Source: Maribacter zhoushanensis
GTDB taxonomy: Bacteria; Bacteroidota; Bacteroidia; Flavobacteriales; Flavobacteriaceae
DNA: 64,000 nucleotides
Assembly (NCBI RefSeq): GCF_029350975.1
Contig: NZ_JARKMR010000001.1
Location: 62,001-126,000, forward strand
Direction: 5' to 3'
Position numbers and translations under genes: made by a program. Below are positions 55,718 to 64,000 of the stretch, in pieces. Position 1 is the first letter of the stretch. Each line of letters begins with the position of its first letter. The notes below the pieces were generated by a model. The model made no database searches and was not told the DNA's origin. It saw only the letters and a program-made list of their open reading frames with translations.

Positions 55718-57223
55718 ATGAGAAATCTACTTTTATTAGCTAGTTGTATTTTACTTCTTCAATCTACCAAAGCACAAAACTCAAAAAAAGAAGTACAGAC
55801 AAAGCCTATACCAGAAGTAAAATCTTTTATAACAAAACATAAAGGTACTTTTGGCGGTACATCTATTGATTATACAACCACGGCCAAAGAAACTTTTTTA
55901 ACCAATAAAGAAGGAGATTCTATTGCTACTTTTTGGTCTGTTGCCTATACTAAAACCAGCATGGGAGATGTTACTAAAAGACCGGTAACCTTTGTTTTCA
56001 ATGGCGGACCAGGGTCTGCTTCTATGTGGTTGCATATGGGTTTTTTTGGACCAAAAATTGTAAAAGTAGATTCTGATGCAAAATCTGATGACGGCGCCGC
56101 ACCATACAACTTGGTAAACAACGATCACGGTTTACTTGATATTACAGATTTGGTATTTATAGACCCTGTAGGTACCGGTTACAGCAGGTTGGTAGGAAAA
56201 GGTGAAGGAAAAGATTTCTACGGATTAAAAGAGGATGTAAATTCTTTTGCCCAGTTTATTAGAAAGTGGGTAACAGAAAATGAACGTTGGTTTTCACCTA
56301 AATATTTAGCTGGCGAAAGTTATGGAACTACACGTGCTGCTGCTCTAGGAAAAGCATTGGAAGGTTCTGGTCAAAACATGGCGCTCAACGGAATGATACT
56401 TATATCACAGGCACTAGATTATGCCGGTTCAACATCTATTTCAAATAATATTACATCGTTCATTACTTATTTACCTAGTATGGCGGCTACGGCATGGTAT
56501 CATAAAAAAGCAGGTCAAGGTAAATCTTTAGAAGACTTTACCCAAGAATGTAGAGATTTTACATACAATACCTACGTGCCTTCCTTATACAAAGGCAATT
56601 CTTTGAGCGATGCTGAAAAGAATACTTTGGCTGAAAAGCTTTCTTATTTTACAGGATTGGATAAAACATATATTCTGCAATCTAACTTGAGAATATTAAT
56701 GGGTAGATTTCAGAAAAAATTACTAGAAGATCTAGGTTTGGCTATTGGCAGACTTGACGGAAGGTTTATGGGCGAAGAAGAAGATAAAGTATCTGAAAAA
56801 CCACATTTGGGAGATGCCGCTAGTTATCAAATAAGTGCTGCCTATACTGCTAGTTTAAATCATTATTTTGCTTCAGAACTTAAGGTGAAAATGGATAGAC
56901 CTTATATTACTTCTGGTGGTGGATCTAATTGGAGATGGAGAACAGTGCCAGATGGTAAATATTGGGAACCTATGCCAGTAAATACAGCTCCGGAGCTTGG
57001 GGAGACCATGCGCAGAAATACCGCAATGAAAGTAATGGTAGCCAGTGGATATTATGATCTAATTACTCCGTTTTTTGATGCTGAATTTACATTTGATAGA
57101 AACGGTATTGTAAAAGATCGTGTTGAAATGAAGTATTATGAAGCAGGTCATATGATGTATACACATGAACCAGATTTTATTCAACTAAGTAAAGATATAC
57201 GCGAATTTATTAAGGCAGATTAA
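55718..57223 (+). CDS. S10-family serine carboxypeptidase-like protein
   Basis: A 501-residue exported peptidase with a signal peptide (ends STKAQ, about 20). The oxyanion region FNGGPGSASMWLHMG, catalytic Ser201 (LAGESYGTTRAAA), Asp in ASGYYDLITP and His in YEAGHMMYTHEPD form the S10 triad. The usual two C-terminal residues of S10 are replaced by a short helical tail. It is a single gene; no operon partner lies close. It probably removes C-terminal residues from peptides outside the cytoplasm, completing the set of secreted peptidases from 49 kb onward. Confidence 0.92.
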   Translation: MRNLLLLASCILLLQSTKAQNSKKEVQTKPIPEVKSFITKHKGTFGGTSIDYTTTAKETFLTNKEGDSIATFWSVAYTKTSMGDVTKRPVTFVFNGGPGSASMWLHMGFFGPKIVKVDSDAKSDDGAAPYNLVNNDHGLLDITDLVFIDPVGTGYSRLVGKGEGKDFYGLKEDVNSFAQFIRKWVTENERWFSPKYLAGESYGTTRAAALGKALEGSGQNMALNGMILISQALDYAGSTSISNNITSFITYLPSMAATAWYHKKAGQGKSLEDFTQECRDFTYNTYVPSLYKGNSLSDAEKNTLAEKLSYFTGLDKTYILQSNLRILMGRFQKKLLEDLGLAIGRLDGRFMGEEEDKVSEKPHLGDAASYQISAAYTASLNHYFASELKVKMDRPYITSGGGSNWRWRTVPDGKYWEPMPVNTAPELGETMRRNTAMKVMVASGYYDLITPFFDAEFTFDRNGIVKDRVEMKYYEAGHMMYTHEPDFIQLSKDIREFIKAD

Positions 57224-57237
57224 TTCACCTCCTTGTT

Positions 57238-57867
57238 CTATTTTTTAAGAATTAGTACATGTTGATCGTTACATTGTAGATTATAAAAGTTAACAATATC
57301 TCTTACATGCTTTTTCTTAAATTCTTTATTTAGAATTTTTTCCACTAAAACGGGGCAATCTGAAAAATAGGTAGAAGCGGCATTTTTAAAATTTTTACTA
57401 AAAAGTTGATTAGAACCTAAGTGCGTAATTTCACCATTAATACCTCTTCTAACATAAAGGTTTTTAATATCGTAGTAATTACCGTGTGCCATATTCATTT
57501 GACCATTGGCACCACCTACGAACATTGGTGAAGAATACCCTGTTTGTTCAAGAACATATAAGTTAACTGTACCTATTTCTAGTTCTCTTACAACATTGAA
57601 ATAGCCTTTTTTTGTTTCTAAATAAACATACGTAGAAGGTTCTTCTCTATCATTAATTACTACTTGTTCTAGATTTTCAAAATGATATTTTTCTGGTTTA
57701 TCTCCTTTATTTTTTTTGAATTTTACTTGGTCTCCGTTTACAAGTTTAGCTAAACCTTGAATTTTGTTTCCGTTCTTAAAATAAATGGTACCTGCATCTT
57801 TTTGGGCAATAGCAATAGATGATCCTACAAAACAGCAGATTAAAACTAGAAGTGTCGTTTTTTTCAT
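57238..57867 (-). CDS. Secreted protein of unknown function
   Basis: A 209-residue exported protein: signal peptide MKKTTLLVLICCFVGSSIAIAQ, then YFKNGNKIQGLAKLVNGDQV and later VYLETKKGYFNVVRELEIG. ATG 57867 is chosen over an in-frame start at 57894 because it gives a clean signal peptide. No family recognised; it looks beta-rich, with a basic C-terminus. A palindrome ATGATAG-ATAA-CTATCAT (57877-57894) lies 10 bases before the start and may be a hairpin in the leader or an operator. Confidence 0.75.
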   Translation of the reverse strand: MKKTTLLVLICCFVGSSIAIAQKDAGTIYFKNGNKIQGLAKLVNGDQVKFKKNKGDKPEKYHFENLEQVVINDREEPSTYVYLETKKGYFNVVRELEIGTVNLYVLEQTGYSSPMFVGGANGQMNMAHGNYYDIKNLYVRRGINGEITHLGSNQLFSKNFKNAASTYFSDCPVLVEKILNKEFKKKHVRDIVNFYNLQCNDQHVLILKK

Positions 57868-57876
57868 AGCACGTGA

Positions 57877-57894
57877 ATGATAGATAACTATCAT
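57877..57894. promoter_or_regulatory. Palindrome before the secreted unknown gene
   Basis: ATGATAG and CTATCAT, separated by ATAA, form a perfect 7-base inverted repeat 10 bases upstream of the start at 57867. It could be an operator or a leader hairpin that affects translation. Confidence 0.4.
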
Positions 57895-57969
57895 AAAACG
57901 AACACATGATTACTATGTTATAATTTTTATCTTAAAATCGATGAAACACCTTTTAATTAAATAAACAGC

Positions 57970-59163
57970 TTAATCTTTAATAGGTATTGAAATATTTAAG
58001 TTTTGAAGCAATGGGTAGTCTTCATTTAATAAGCGCTGTGTTCTTAAATATCTACCTACATTGAACGCATCATAATTTGGTGAGTCTTCATCAACACTGC
58101 TTATACGAACCATTTCAGAAGAATGTATAAATTGGTTATCACCAATCCACATGCCTACATGAACTACTTTTTCTGAAGTGGTTTCCGTAGCTTTTCTTCC
58201 AAAGAACAATAAATCGCCTTTCTTTAATTTACTGAAATCTGCAACTGAATCTATAGCCTTACCTGCATGTACTTGCTGAGAAGCATCACGTGGTATAACC
58301 ATACCGTTCAGGTAATAAATAGTTTTTGTATAACCACTGCAGTCAACACCTTTTGTAGAAGTACCGCCCCATAGATAAGGTACTCCCATTAACGTTTTTG
58401 AAGTTGCAATAAGTGAATCAGCATTAAAGTTTAAGTTTGAAAGCCAGGTGTTATATTCTTCTGCTTCGGTCTTTAAAATATATGCTTGTCTACCATCTGG
58501 AAATTCAATTTTATAGAACTGCTCATTACTACTTAATAGTTTTAATAAACTACCGGCAACAATGTCAGAGGTTCTGCTTTTAGTCTCTTTAGAACTAAAT
58601 GCATGCCCATAAGTATTTGTGTAAATAATTTTATCTGAAGCTATCCACTTTTCAATAGCATCTGCATTCATTAGTTGTATTCCACCTAGATCAACCCATG
58701 CCAAATACTTATCTGGTGTTTGTATCAAATACCAATCTCCTTCTTTTTTTAAAACATTTACAACAGTACCTAATGTAGCCTGTGTTGCAAGTTCTGCAGA
58801 ATGTTTAGGGTTACTTCTAAGATTAGCTGCAGAGATGTTGATAACCGCTTTTGTCATACCTTCTAATTCATCTGCAGGTAAAATTTTAATATCATTGGTA
58901 GCTTCAATGCCTTTTTCTTCTAATAGACTGTTCAAAGAATCTACGGCTAACGGTAAATTGGTTTCACCAGCTAAAATAAAGCCAGACGGACCATCTAATA
59001 CTTCTAAATTGAAGAGAGCAGTACGCTTATCTGGTGCAAATGCATTTTTTATGATTTCAATTTCTTTGACCAATAATTTCTTTTCATCTATATGTACACC
59101 GCATGCTGTATTTAAAGCAATCAAAATCAATACAAAAGACCTCTTTAATAGTATTTTCTTCAT
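57970..59163 (-). CDS. SH3-domain C40 (NlpC/P60) peptidase, lipoprotein
   Basis: A 397-residue envelope enzyme that cuts peptide bonds in peptidoglycan stems. The N-terminus ends in a lipobox-like ALNTACGVH, so it is probably lipid-anchored. Two SH3-like segments follow (AVINISAANLRSNPKHSAEL about 113-160 and SRTSDIVAGSLLKLL about 200-245). The C40 domain has catalytic Cys in TSTKGVDCSGYTKTIYYL, His in VVHVGMWIGDNQF and a following polar residue in IHSS. It is divergent from the DNA methyltransferase gene with 56 bases between starts. Confidence 0.9.
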   Translation of the reverse strand: MKKILLKRSFVLILIALNTACGVHIDEKKLLVKEIEIIKNAFAPDKRTALFNLEVLDGPSGFILAGETNLPLAVDSLNSLLEEKGIEATNDIKILPADELEGMTKAVINISAANLRSNPKHSAELATQATLGTVVNVLKKEGDWYLIQTPDKYLAWVDLGGIQLMNADAIEKWIASDKIIYTNTYGHAFSSKETKSRTSDIVAGSLLKLLSSNEQFYKIEFPDGRQAYILKTEAEEYNTWLSNLNFNADSLIATSKTLMGVPYLWGGTSTKGVDCSGYTKTIYYLNGMVIPRDASQQVHAGKAIDSVADFSKLKKGDLLFFGRKATETTSEKVVHVGMWIGDNQFIHSSEMVRISSVDEDSPNYDAFNVGRYLRTQRLLNEDYPLLQNLNISIPIKD

Positions 59164-59219
59164 CTCTAAAATAATTTCTAATAGTATTAGCCTTGTGAAA
59201 TTATGTAATTTTATCGCAA

Positions 59220-60449
59220 ATGAAGAAACTAAAGGTCATAGAACTTTTTGCTGGCGTTGGCGGATTTCGCTTAGGATTAGAGGATACCGAGAACTACGAG
59301 GTAGTTTGGAGCAATCAATTTGAGCCTAGTACGAAAGCGCAGCATGCCTCAACAGTTTATGAAGCCAGATTTGGTTCTAAAAATCATAGAAACGAAGATA
59401 TTTCTGAAGTACCTACTAAGGACATACCTGATGCCGATATTTTAGTAGGTGGCTTTCCGTGCCAAGATTATTCCGTTGCGGCTACCTTAAATAATTCTAA
59501 AGGACTTATTGGTAAAAAAGGGGTTTTATGGTGGAGTATCCATAGAATTTTATCGGAAAAGAAAAATCCGCCTAAATACTTATTTCTTGAAAATGTAGAT
59601 CGTTTGTTAAAGTCTCCATCAAACCAAAGAGGTAGAGATTTTGCCATTATGCTTAAAAGTTTAGATGACCTAGGTTATGCTGTAGAATGGAGAGTTATCA
59701 ACGCTGCAGATTATGGAATGCCACAAAGACGTAGACGCATTTTCTTCTTAGGCTATCATAAATCTACCGTACTTTATAAACAATTTAAAAAAGTGAAAGC
59801 CGAAGAATGGATTTTTGAAAAAGGGACAATTGCAACAGCATTTCCTATTACAAGTACTTCTTCTAAAATAATTTCATTTGATATTACCGAAGATCTTGTT
59901 TCACTATCTGAAAATTTTAATCTAGGCGAAAAATTATCTCCTTTTCAAAATACCGGAGTATTCATTAAAGGAAAAGTATATACCACCAAAACTACCCCCA
60001 GTTATGTTGGTAAAAGAACGGTCTTAGCAGATATTTTGCAGAAAGGGAATATACCAGAAGAGTTTTATATTCCTGAAGAGGAGCATGATAAATGGTATTA
60101 TCTAAAAGGTGCTAAAAAAGAAACCCGAACTTCTAAATCTGGTTTTGCCTATCATTATAATGAAGGTAACATGATTTTTCCTGACGCTTTAGATAATGCT
60201 TCAAGAACAATTATAACGGGTGAAGGTGGTAAGAGTGCATCGCGCTTTAAACATGTTATCAACACCAAAAAAGGGTTACGTAGATTAACTCCCGTAGAAT
60301 TGGAACGACTAAATATGTTTCCCGATGATCATACTTTACATGAAGGTATCTCTAATACTAAAAGGGCTTTTTTTATGGGTAATGCTTTGGTAGTAGGTGT
60401 AGTAAAAAAAATAGGTAAAGTTCTTTCAGACAAAATAAAATCAACCTAG
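59220..60449 (+). CDS. DNA cytosine-5 methyltransferase
   Basis: A 409-residue SAM-dependent enzyme that makes 5-methylcytosine in DNA. Conserved motifs in order: I, ELFAGVGGFRLGLE; IV, VGGFPCQDYSVAA with catalytic Cys81; VI, LFLENVDRLL; VIII, MPQRRRRIFFLGY; and IX-X, RRLTPVELERLNMFPDD followed by FFMGNALVVGVVKKIG. The target-recognition region is about 190-330 and gives no hint of the recognised site. No restriction endonuclease of a known type adjoins it, so it may be an orphan methylase for gene regulation or protection. A small protein with a faint nuclease-like motif follows at 60600. Confidence 0.94.
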   Translation: MKKLKVIELFAGVGGFRLGLEDTENYEVVWSNQFEPSTKAQHASTVYEARFGSKNHRNEDISEVPTKDIPDADILVGGFPCQDYSVAATLNNSKGLIGKKGVLWWSIHRILSEKKNPPKYLFLENVDRLLKSPSNQRGRDFAIMLKSLDDLGYAVEWRVINAADYGMPQRRRRIFFLGYHKSTVLYKQFKKVKAEEWIFEKGTIATAFPITSTSSKIISFDITEDLVSLSENFNLGEKLSPFQNTGVFIKGKVYTTKTTPSYVGKRTVLADILQKGNIPEEFYIPEEEHDKWYYLKGAKKETRTSKSGFAYHYNEGNMIFPDALDNASRTIITGEGGKSASRFKHVINTKKGLRRLTPVELERLNMFPDDHTLHEGISNTKRAFFMGNALVVGVVKKIGKVLSDKIKST

Positions 60450-60599
60450 TTTATTATTCTAATCTTAGGCTTCTAGAGCTTATTTTCTAATAGAAAAATA
60501 CAAATAGAATAGACACACAAAAGTCATTTCTTAACTTAACATATTGTTAATCAACGTTTAAAATTAGGAATTGTCCTTTTTTTTATTATTTTATTAGCT

Positions 60600-60974
60600 A
60601 TGGTAAAAGTAGAAAAGTCAGAAAACGTAGAATTTTTAGAAAAGTCAATTCAACATTTAGAAGCTACCGGTTTTGAGAACATTAAAGCTGATATGGAAGG
60701 CTATGAAACCCCTAAATCATATTCAAGAAAAGGTTTGGAAGACAATGTTACTCCAGATATTGTAGCTATCAAAAATGGTAGAAAATACTATTTTGATATC
60801 AGTCTAAAATCACCAAAAACTAGGTTACTTAAATCTAAGTGGTTGTTTTTAGATACTTTGAGTAGAATGAATTCTAATAGATTTAGGATTATAACTACAA
60901 AAGGCCATTATAAGTTTACCGATAATATGTTAGAGGATATTAACCTTAGTAATAAAACACCTATCAAAATTTAA
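60600..60974 (+). CDS. Small protein with a faint PD-(D/E)xK-like core
   Basis: A 124-residue protein with no recognised family. The pattern TPDIVAIKNGRKYYFDISLK (Asp53, Asp66, Lys70) resembles the PD...(D/E)xK core of restriction-like nucleases, though the spacing from the second acidic residue to Lys is four rather than two. It begins 150 bases after the methyltransferase and is followed by its own terminator, so it is not tightly coupled. It could be a divergent nuclease or a nuclease-fold protein without activity. Low confidence in any function. Confidence 0.6.
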   Translation: MVKVEKSENVEFLEKSIQHLEATGFENIKADMEGYETPKSYSRKGLEDNVTPDIVAIKNGRKYYFDISLKSPKTRLLKSKWLFLDTLSRMNSNRFRIITTKGHYKFTDNMLEDINLSNKTPIKI

Positions 60975-60996
60975 ACATATAAATACAACATATTAA

Positions 60997-61024
60997 AAAA
61001 GACCGCTTATAGCGGTCTTTTTTA
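60997..61024. terminator. Strong bidirectional terminator
   Basis: GACCGCT (61001-61007) pairs with AGCGGTC (61011-61017) around a three-base loop, with A and T runs outside extending the stem. It can end both the small plus-strand gene and the convergent GNAT gene. Confidence 0.85.
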
Positions 61025-61477
61025 TTTTTTAATCATTGCTATATGTGGTATACCGTCTTCCAAATACTCTTCTCCTGTGGCATTAAAGCCTAAATCAGTA
61101 TAGAACTTGGTTAGGTATTTTTGAGCTGAAATTTTAATTTCATAGGTATTGTAATGTTCTTCTACTGCATCAATAGAAGCTTGCATGATTACTTTTCCAT
61201 AACCAAATTTTCTAAAATCTTTATGTACGGCTACTCTGCCTATACTGGCTTGGTCAAAATAATCACCAGGTTTAAAAATACGGGTATAAGCCACTACAGA
61301 ATTATTTTTATATCCTATTACATGAATAGCCTTAGAATCTTTACCATCTATATCTTGATACACGCAATCTTGCTCTACTACAAAAATTTCACTTCTTAAC
61401 TGTAGTACATTATATAGTTCTTCAATATCAAATTCTTTGAAATTCTTTACCTTAATATCTAACATGAAATTGTTCAA
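61022..61477 (-). CDS. GNAT N-acetyltransferase (ElaA-like)
   Basis: A 151-residue GCN5-related acetyltransferase. The ElaA-like N-terminus reads FDIEELYNVLQLRSEIFVVE with DCVYQDIDGKDSKAIHVIGY, and the acetyl-CoA loop is IGRVAVHKDFRKFGYGKVIM (motif A, R/Q-x-x-G-x-G/A variant). The C-terminus has KISAQKYLTKFYTDLGF. The acceptor substrate is unknown. It is the only gene on its strand here, with the rpiB gene 100 bases further on. Confidence 0.88.
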   Translation of the reverse strand: MNNFMLDIKVKNFKEFDIEELYNVLQLRSEIFVVEQDCVYQDIDGKDSKAIHVIGYKNNSVVAYTRIFKPGDYFDQASIGRVAVHKDFRKFGYGKVIMQASIDAVEEHYNTYEIKISAQKYLTKFYTDLGFNATGEEYLEDGIPHIAMIKK

Positions 61478-61577
61478 TTAACTAGTTATGTTCATATCTA
61501 TTATGAAATAACTATATGATTTATAAATGGTTATAATAACTATTTTAGGTTATCAACATAGTTGTAATAACTAGCTA

Positions 61578-62006
61578 TTAAAGCGGAATCTTTTCAATTC
61601 TACGTTCATGTCTACCACCCTCAAAAGAAGTATTTAAAAAAGTAGAGACCATTTCTAGTGCTTGCGGTAACGCTATGTATCTTGCAGGTAGGCTTAAAAT
61701 GTTTGCATCATTATGTTCTCTTGCCAGTTTAGTAATTTCTTTGGTCCAACAAAGGGCTGCTCTTACATTTTGTTGTTTATTAGCGGTCATACAAGCCCCG
61801 TTACCACTACCACAGATCAGAATACCATAGTCTGCTGTACCATTTTCAACATCTAGGGCAACAGGGTGTGCAAAATCTGGATAATCTACACTATCAGTGC
61901 CATCTGTACCATAATTAATAACTTCAACTTGTTTAGATTTTAGTAAACCTATAATAGCTAACTTGTATTCCGTACCAGCGTGGTCATTACCAATAGCTAT
62001 TTTCAT
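61578..62006 (-). CDS. rpiB: Ribose-5-phosphate isomerase B
   Basis: A 142-residue cytoplasmic enzyme that interconverts ribose-5-phosphate and ribulose-5-phosphate. The family pattern is IGNDHAGTEYKLAIIGLL at the start, VNYGTDGTDSVDYPDFAHPV, and the phosphate/active-site loop ILICGSGNGACMTANKQQNV, followed by EHNDANILSLPARYI. Typical members carry a cysteine in the GSG loop, seen here in ICGSGNG. Length is standard. It lies 100 bases upstream of the GNAT gene on the same strand. Confidence 0.94.
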   Translation of the reverse strand: MKIAIGNDHAGTEYKLAIIGLLKSKQVEVINYGTDGTDSVDYPDFAHPVALDVENGTADYGILICGSGNGACMTANKQQNVRAALCWTKEITKLAREHNDANILSLPARYIALPQALEMVSTFLNTSFEGGRHERRIEKIPL

Positions 62007-62652
62007 ATGCGTAGTATTTAAAGGTTAATAGTTCTTGTTTATATCCAGTGGGGGTGGAACAAAACCAAGCTAAAGGTACAATAATCAGGCATTCACAACA
62101 AAAAACGAGGGGTTCACAACAATAGTTATCATGGCATTAATAAAAATTGTTAATTAGTATGTTATAAGCAAGATTACTTAATGCATAAATTGTTTAGAAA
62201 AAGTTGCTAAAAAATTTGGTTATTAAGGTTAACATCTGCTTACACTTTTAATCCTCTGAAGACGAATTTAAATATTAGAAACTATTAGAGGATTTTCATC
62301 AAATTAACATCCCTAGTTAACATTAAAATTACATTTAGTTATTAATAAATTCATGTTAATAGCACTTATAAACCATGTTTAATAACTCTTCAAAATACTG
62401 ATTTTCAATTGTAGTTTCATAAAACATATTGTCAACAAGTATTAGTATCTCATAAAGACAAGTAATATAGAAATAAGTTATTCTAGATATTAACAAGCTA
62501 TAATAATCATTAATATTTAATTTAATTTAAAAGAAAAAATGTCTAATATGATATATATGTTAATAACAACTCGTTTACTTAACTTTTCAATAAGAAGTTG
62601 AATAACAGCTAGTGGATTATAATTCGTAATTTTCCAATAAATTAAAAGTTTA
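62007..62652. other. Long AT-rich intergenic region before rnr
   Basis: No gene is seen in these 646 bases. A direct repeat TTCACAACA occurs at 62092-62100 and 62113-62121, 21 bases apart. Many TTAACAT and ATGTTAA words occur further on. No DnaA box (TTATCCACA) was found, so there is no support for an origin. Confidence 0.4.
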
Positions 62653-64000
62653 ATGTCAAAGAAGAATAAGAAGGCGAAGAATCATAGAAAGAACGAAATT
62701 ACAAGAGGAATTTTTACTGTTCTAGAAAAAGAGCCAAATAAAAGTTTCAACTATAAGCAGATAGCTGCTAAATTAAATATAACTGATGCTCAAGATAGAA
62801 ATACCCTTATTAAAAGGTTAACCGAGCTCAAAGAGAAAAAAAGAATTCAAGAAATTGATAGAGGTCAATATAAAGTATTAGAAAATACTAAATCTTACCA
62901 TGAAGGTACGGTAGATGTTACCGGTAAGGGTAATGCATATATTGTAGTTGATGGTATGGACGATGATATCTTTATTCCTGCCAATAAATTAAATAAGGCT
63001 TTTCATAAAGACAAGGTAGAAGTTTATATCTACCCACGTAAAAAGAGTAAAAAGCTTGAGGGCGAAATAGTTAAAGTACTTGAAAGATACAAAACTACTT
63101 TTGTAGGTATTGTTGATATGCAAAAGACATTTGCTTTTGTAAGACCTTCAGATTTTAGAATGTATACTGATATTTTTGTCTCTAAAGATAAATTGAACGG
63201 TGCCCAAGATGGTGAGAAAGTTTTGGTTGAAATCACTGATTGGCCAGCCGATGTAGATTCCCCTTTTGGTATAGTTACCGAAGTATTGGGTATACCTGGT
63301 GAGCATGATACAGAGATTCATTCCATTTTAGCAGAGTACGGTTTACCTTATTCTTTTCCTGAAGATGTTCAAAATTTTGCTGATGGTTTAGATACCAGTA
63401 TAAAAGAAGAAGAAATTAAAAAACGTAGAGATTTACGTAATGTTCTCACTTTTACTATAGATCCAAAAGATGCCAAAGATTTTGATGATGCCCTTTCTTT
63501 TCAAAAACTTGAAAATGGTAATTATGAAATAGGTATTCATATTGCAGATGTTTCTCATTATCTACAAAAAAATACCATCTTAGATGACGAGGCTTATGAA
63601 AGAGCTACCTCTGTTTATTTAGTAGATCGTGTGGTACCTATGTTACCGGAAGTACTTTCTAACAATGCTTGTTCATTAAGACCAAATGAGGAAAAATATA
63701 CTTTTTCTGCCATTTTTGAATTAGATACGAACGCTATAATAAGAAATCAATGGTTTGGAAGAACTGTAATCGATTCTAACGAACGTTTCGCTTATGAAGA
63801 AGCCCAATATATCATTGAGAACGGTAATGGTAACATACCAGAGGATATATCTATCAGAGAAGCTGCTTACACGGTTTCTAAAGACGTTGTAGAAGCTACA
63901 TTAGAAATGGATAGGCTTGCTAAAATAATGCGCTCTAAGCGTATGGATCAAGGTGCGCTTTCTTTTGATAAAGTTGAAGTACGATTTAATTTAGATGAAA
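62653..64000 (+). CDS. rnr: Ribonuclease R, N-terminal part (cut by window edge)
   Basis: A 3'-to-5' exoribonuclease of the RNB family. From ATG 62653 (MSKKNKKAKNHRKNEI) about 449 residues are visible before the right edge. There is a lysine-rich start, a winged-helix-like region (KSFNYKQIAAKLNITDAQDR), cold-shock domains (GTVDVTGKGNAYIVVDGMDD, TFVGIVDMQKTFAFVRPS) and the start of the RNB core with the metal-binding motif TIDPKDAKDFDDALSF. HIADVSHYLQ and DRVVPMLPEVLSNNACSL follow. The C-terminal S1 domain must lie beyond the window. Confidence 0.95.
   Translation, partial: MSKKNKKAKNHRKNEITRGIFTVLEKEPNKSFNYKQIAAKLNITDAQDRNTLIKRLTELKEKKRIQEIDRGQYKVLENTKSYHEGTVDVTGKGNAYIVVDGMDDDIFIPANKLNKAFHKDKVEVYIYPRKKSKKLEGEIVKVLERYKTTFVGIVDMQKTFAFVRPSDFRMYTDIFVSKDKLNGAQDGEKVLVEITDWPADVDSPFGIVTEVLGIPGEHDTEIHSILAEYGLPYSFPEDVQNFADGLDTSIKEEEIKKRRDLRNVLTFTIDPKDAKDFDDALSFQKLENGNYEIGIHIADVSHYLQKNTILDDEAYERATSVYLVDRVVPMLPEVLSNNACSLRPNEEKYTFSAIFELDTNAIIRNQWFGRTVIDSNERFAYEEAQYIIENGNGNIPEDISIREAAYTVSKDVVEATLEMDRLAKIMRSKRMDQGALSFDKVEVRFNLDE

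Noticed and set aside
62007-62652. Replication origin in the long AT-rich gap
   Set aside because: No DnaA-box cluster, and dnaA, dnaN or similar genes are absent nearby.
1-64000. CRISPR arrays, rRNA genes and intact insertion sequences
   Set aside because: No regularly spaced identical repeats, no rRNA-like sequence and no complete transposase with terminal inverted repeats were seen.

Overview
The window looks like chromosome from a marine member of the Bacteroidota, family Flavobacteriaceae (Maribacter/Zobellia-like in flavour; the genus is inference). The evidence is low GC, TonB-linked outer-membrane beta-barrel receptors, a secreted protein with a type IX sorting tail, an OmpR-type pair divergent to a PepSY-like protein, and several promoters with the Bacteroidota -7 element TAnnTTTG. 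It is mostly core or stable genome. The only clear scar of mobile DNA is a decayed element beside a tRNA gene near 24 kb.

Region by region. 0-7.5 kb: an assimilatory nitrate/nitrite locus holding a NarK-type transporter (cut by the window edge), siroheme synthesis genes (cobA and a Met8-like gene), nitrite reductase nirBD, a DUF4202 gene and a NarX-like sensor kinase. Repeated TACGTA palindromes in its promoters fit a NarL-type 7-2-7 operator. 7.5-13.5 kb: a small secreted protein, an APH-fold kinase, an SdiA-regulated-type protein, an OmpR-type two-component pair divergent from a PepSY-like protein with a mirror-image operator pair between them, and a TlpA thioredoxin. 13.6-15.2 kb: a run of small minus-strand genes, one apparently frameshifted and one of only 58 codons. 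15.2-15.7 kb: a structured intergenic region that may encode a small RNA. 15.7-23.3 kb: a large M14 peptidase and a 1587-residue secreted beta-propeller/Calx-beta protein. 23.3-24.4 kb: remnants of an excisionase-like gene and a helicase next to tRNA-Ile(CAU).

24.5-30.1 kb: housekeeping genes (methylmalonyl-CoA epimerase, rbfA, a LolC/E-like permease, dusB), then a compact operon of an Lgt paralogue, a radical SAM enzyme resembling the archaeal MJ0619/Tes family, and a small membrane protein. I regard this operon as the best candidate for an undescribed system. 30-41 kb: two paralogous outer-membrane barrels, lepA, then a receptor-LytS-LytTR operon with a 21-bp-period direct repeat in its promoter. 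41-48 kb: a CPA-type antiporter and a giant CHASE/multi-PAS kinase with its receiver. 48-57 kb: an MBL hydrolase and many peptidases (S8, M1, S41, S10), plus rnpA and a DUF1080 protein. 57-64 kb: a secreted unknown, a C40 peptidase, an orphan cytosine-5 DNA methyltransferase, a small protein with a faint nuclease-like motif, a GNAT, rpiB and the 5' part of rnr.

Genes that clearly work together: cobA and the Met8-like protein make siroheme for NirB, with NirD as partner and NarK supplying substrate; the two-component pairs at 10.3-12.2, 37.0-38.8 and 43.8-48.0 kb; and the Lgt-like/radical SAM pair, which overlap in frame.
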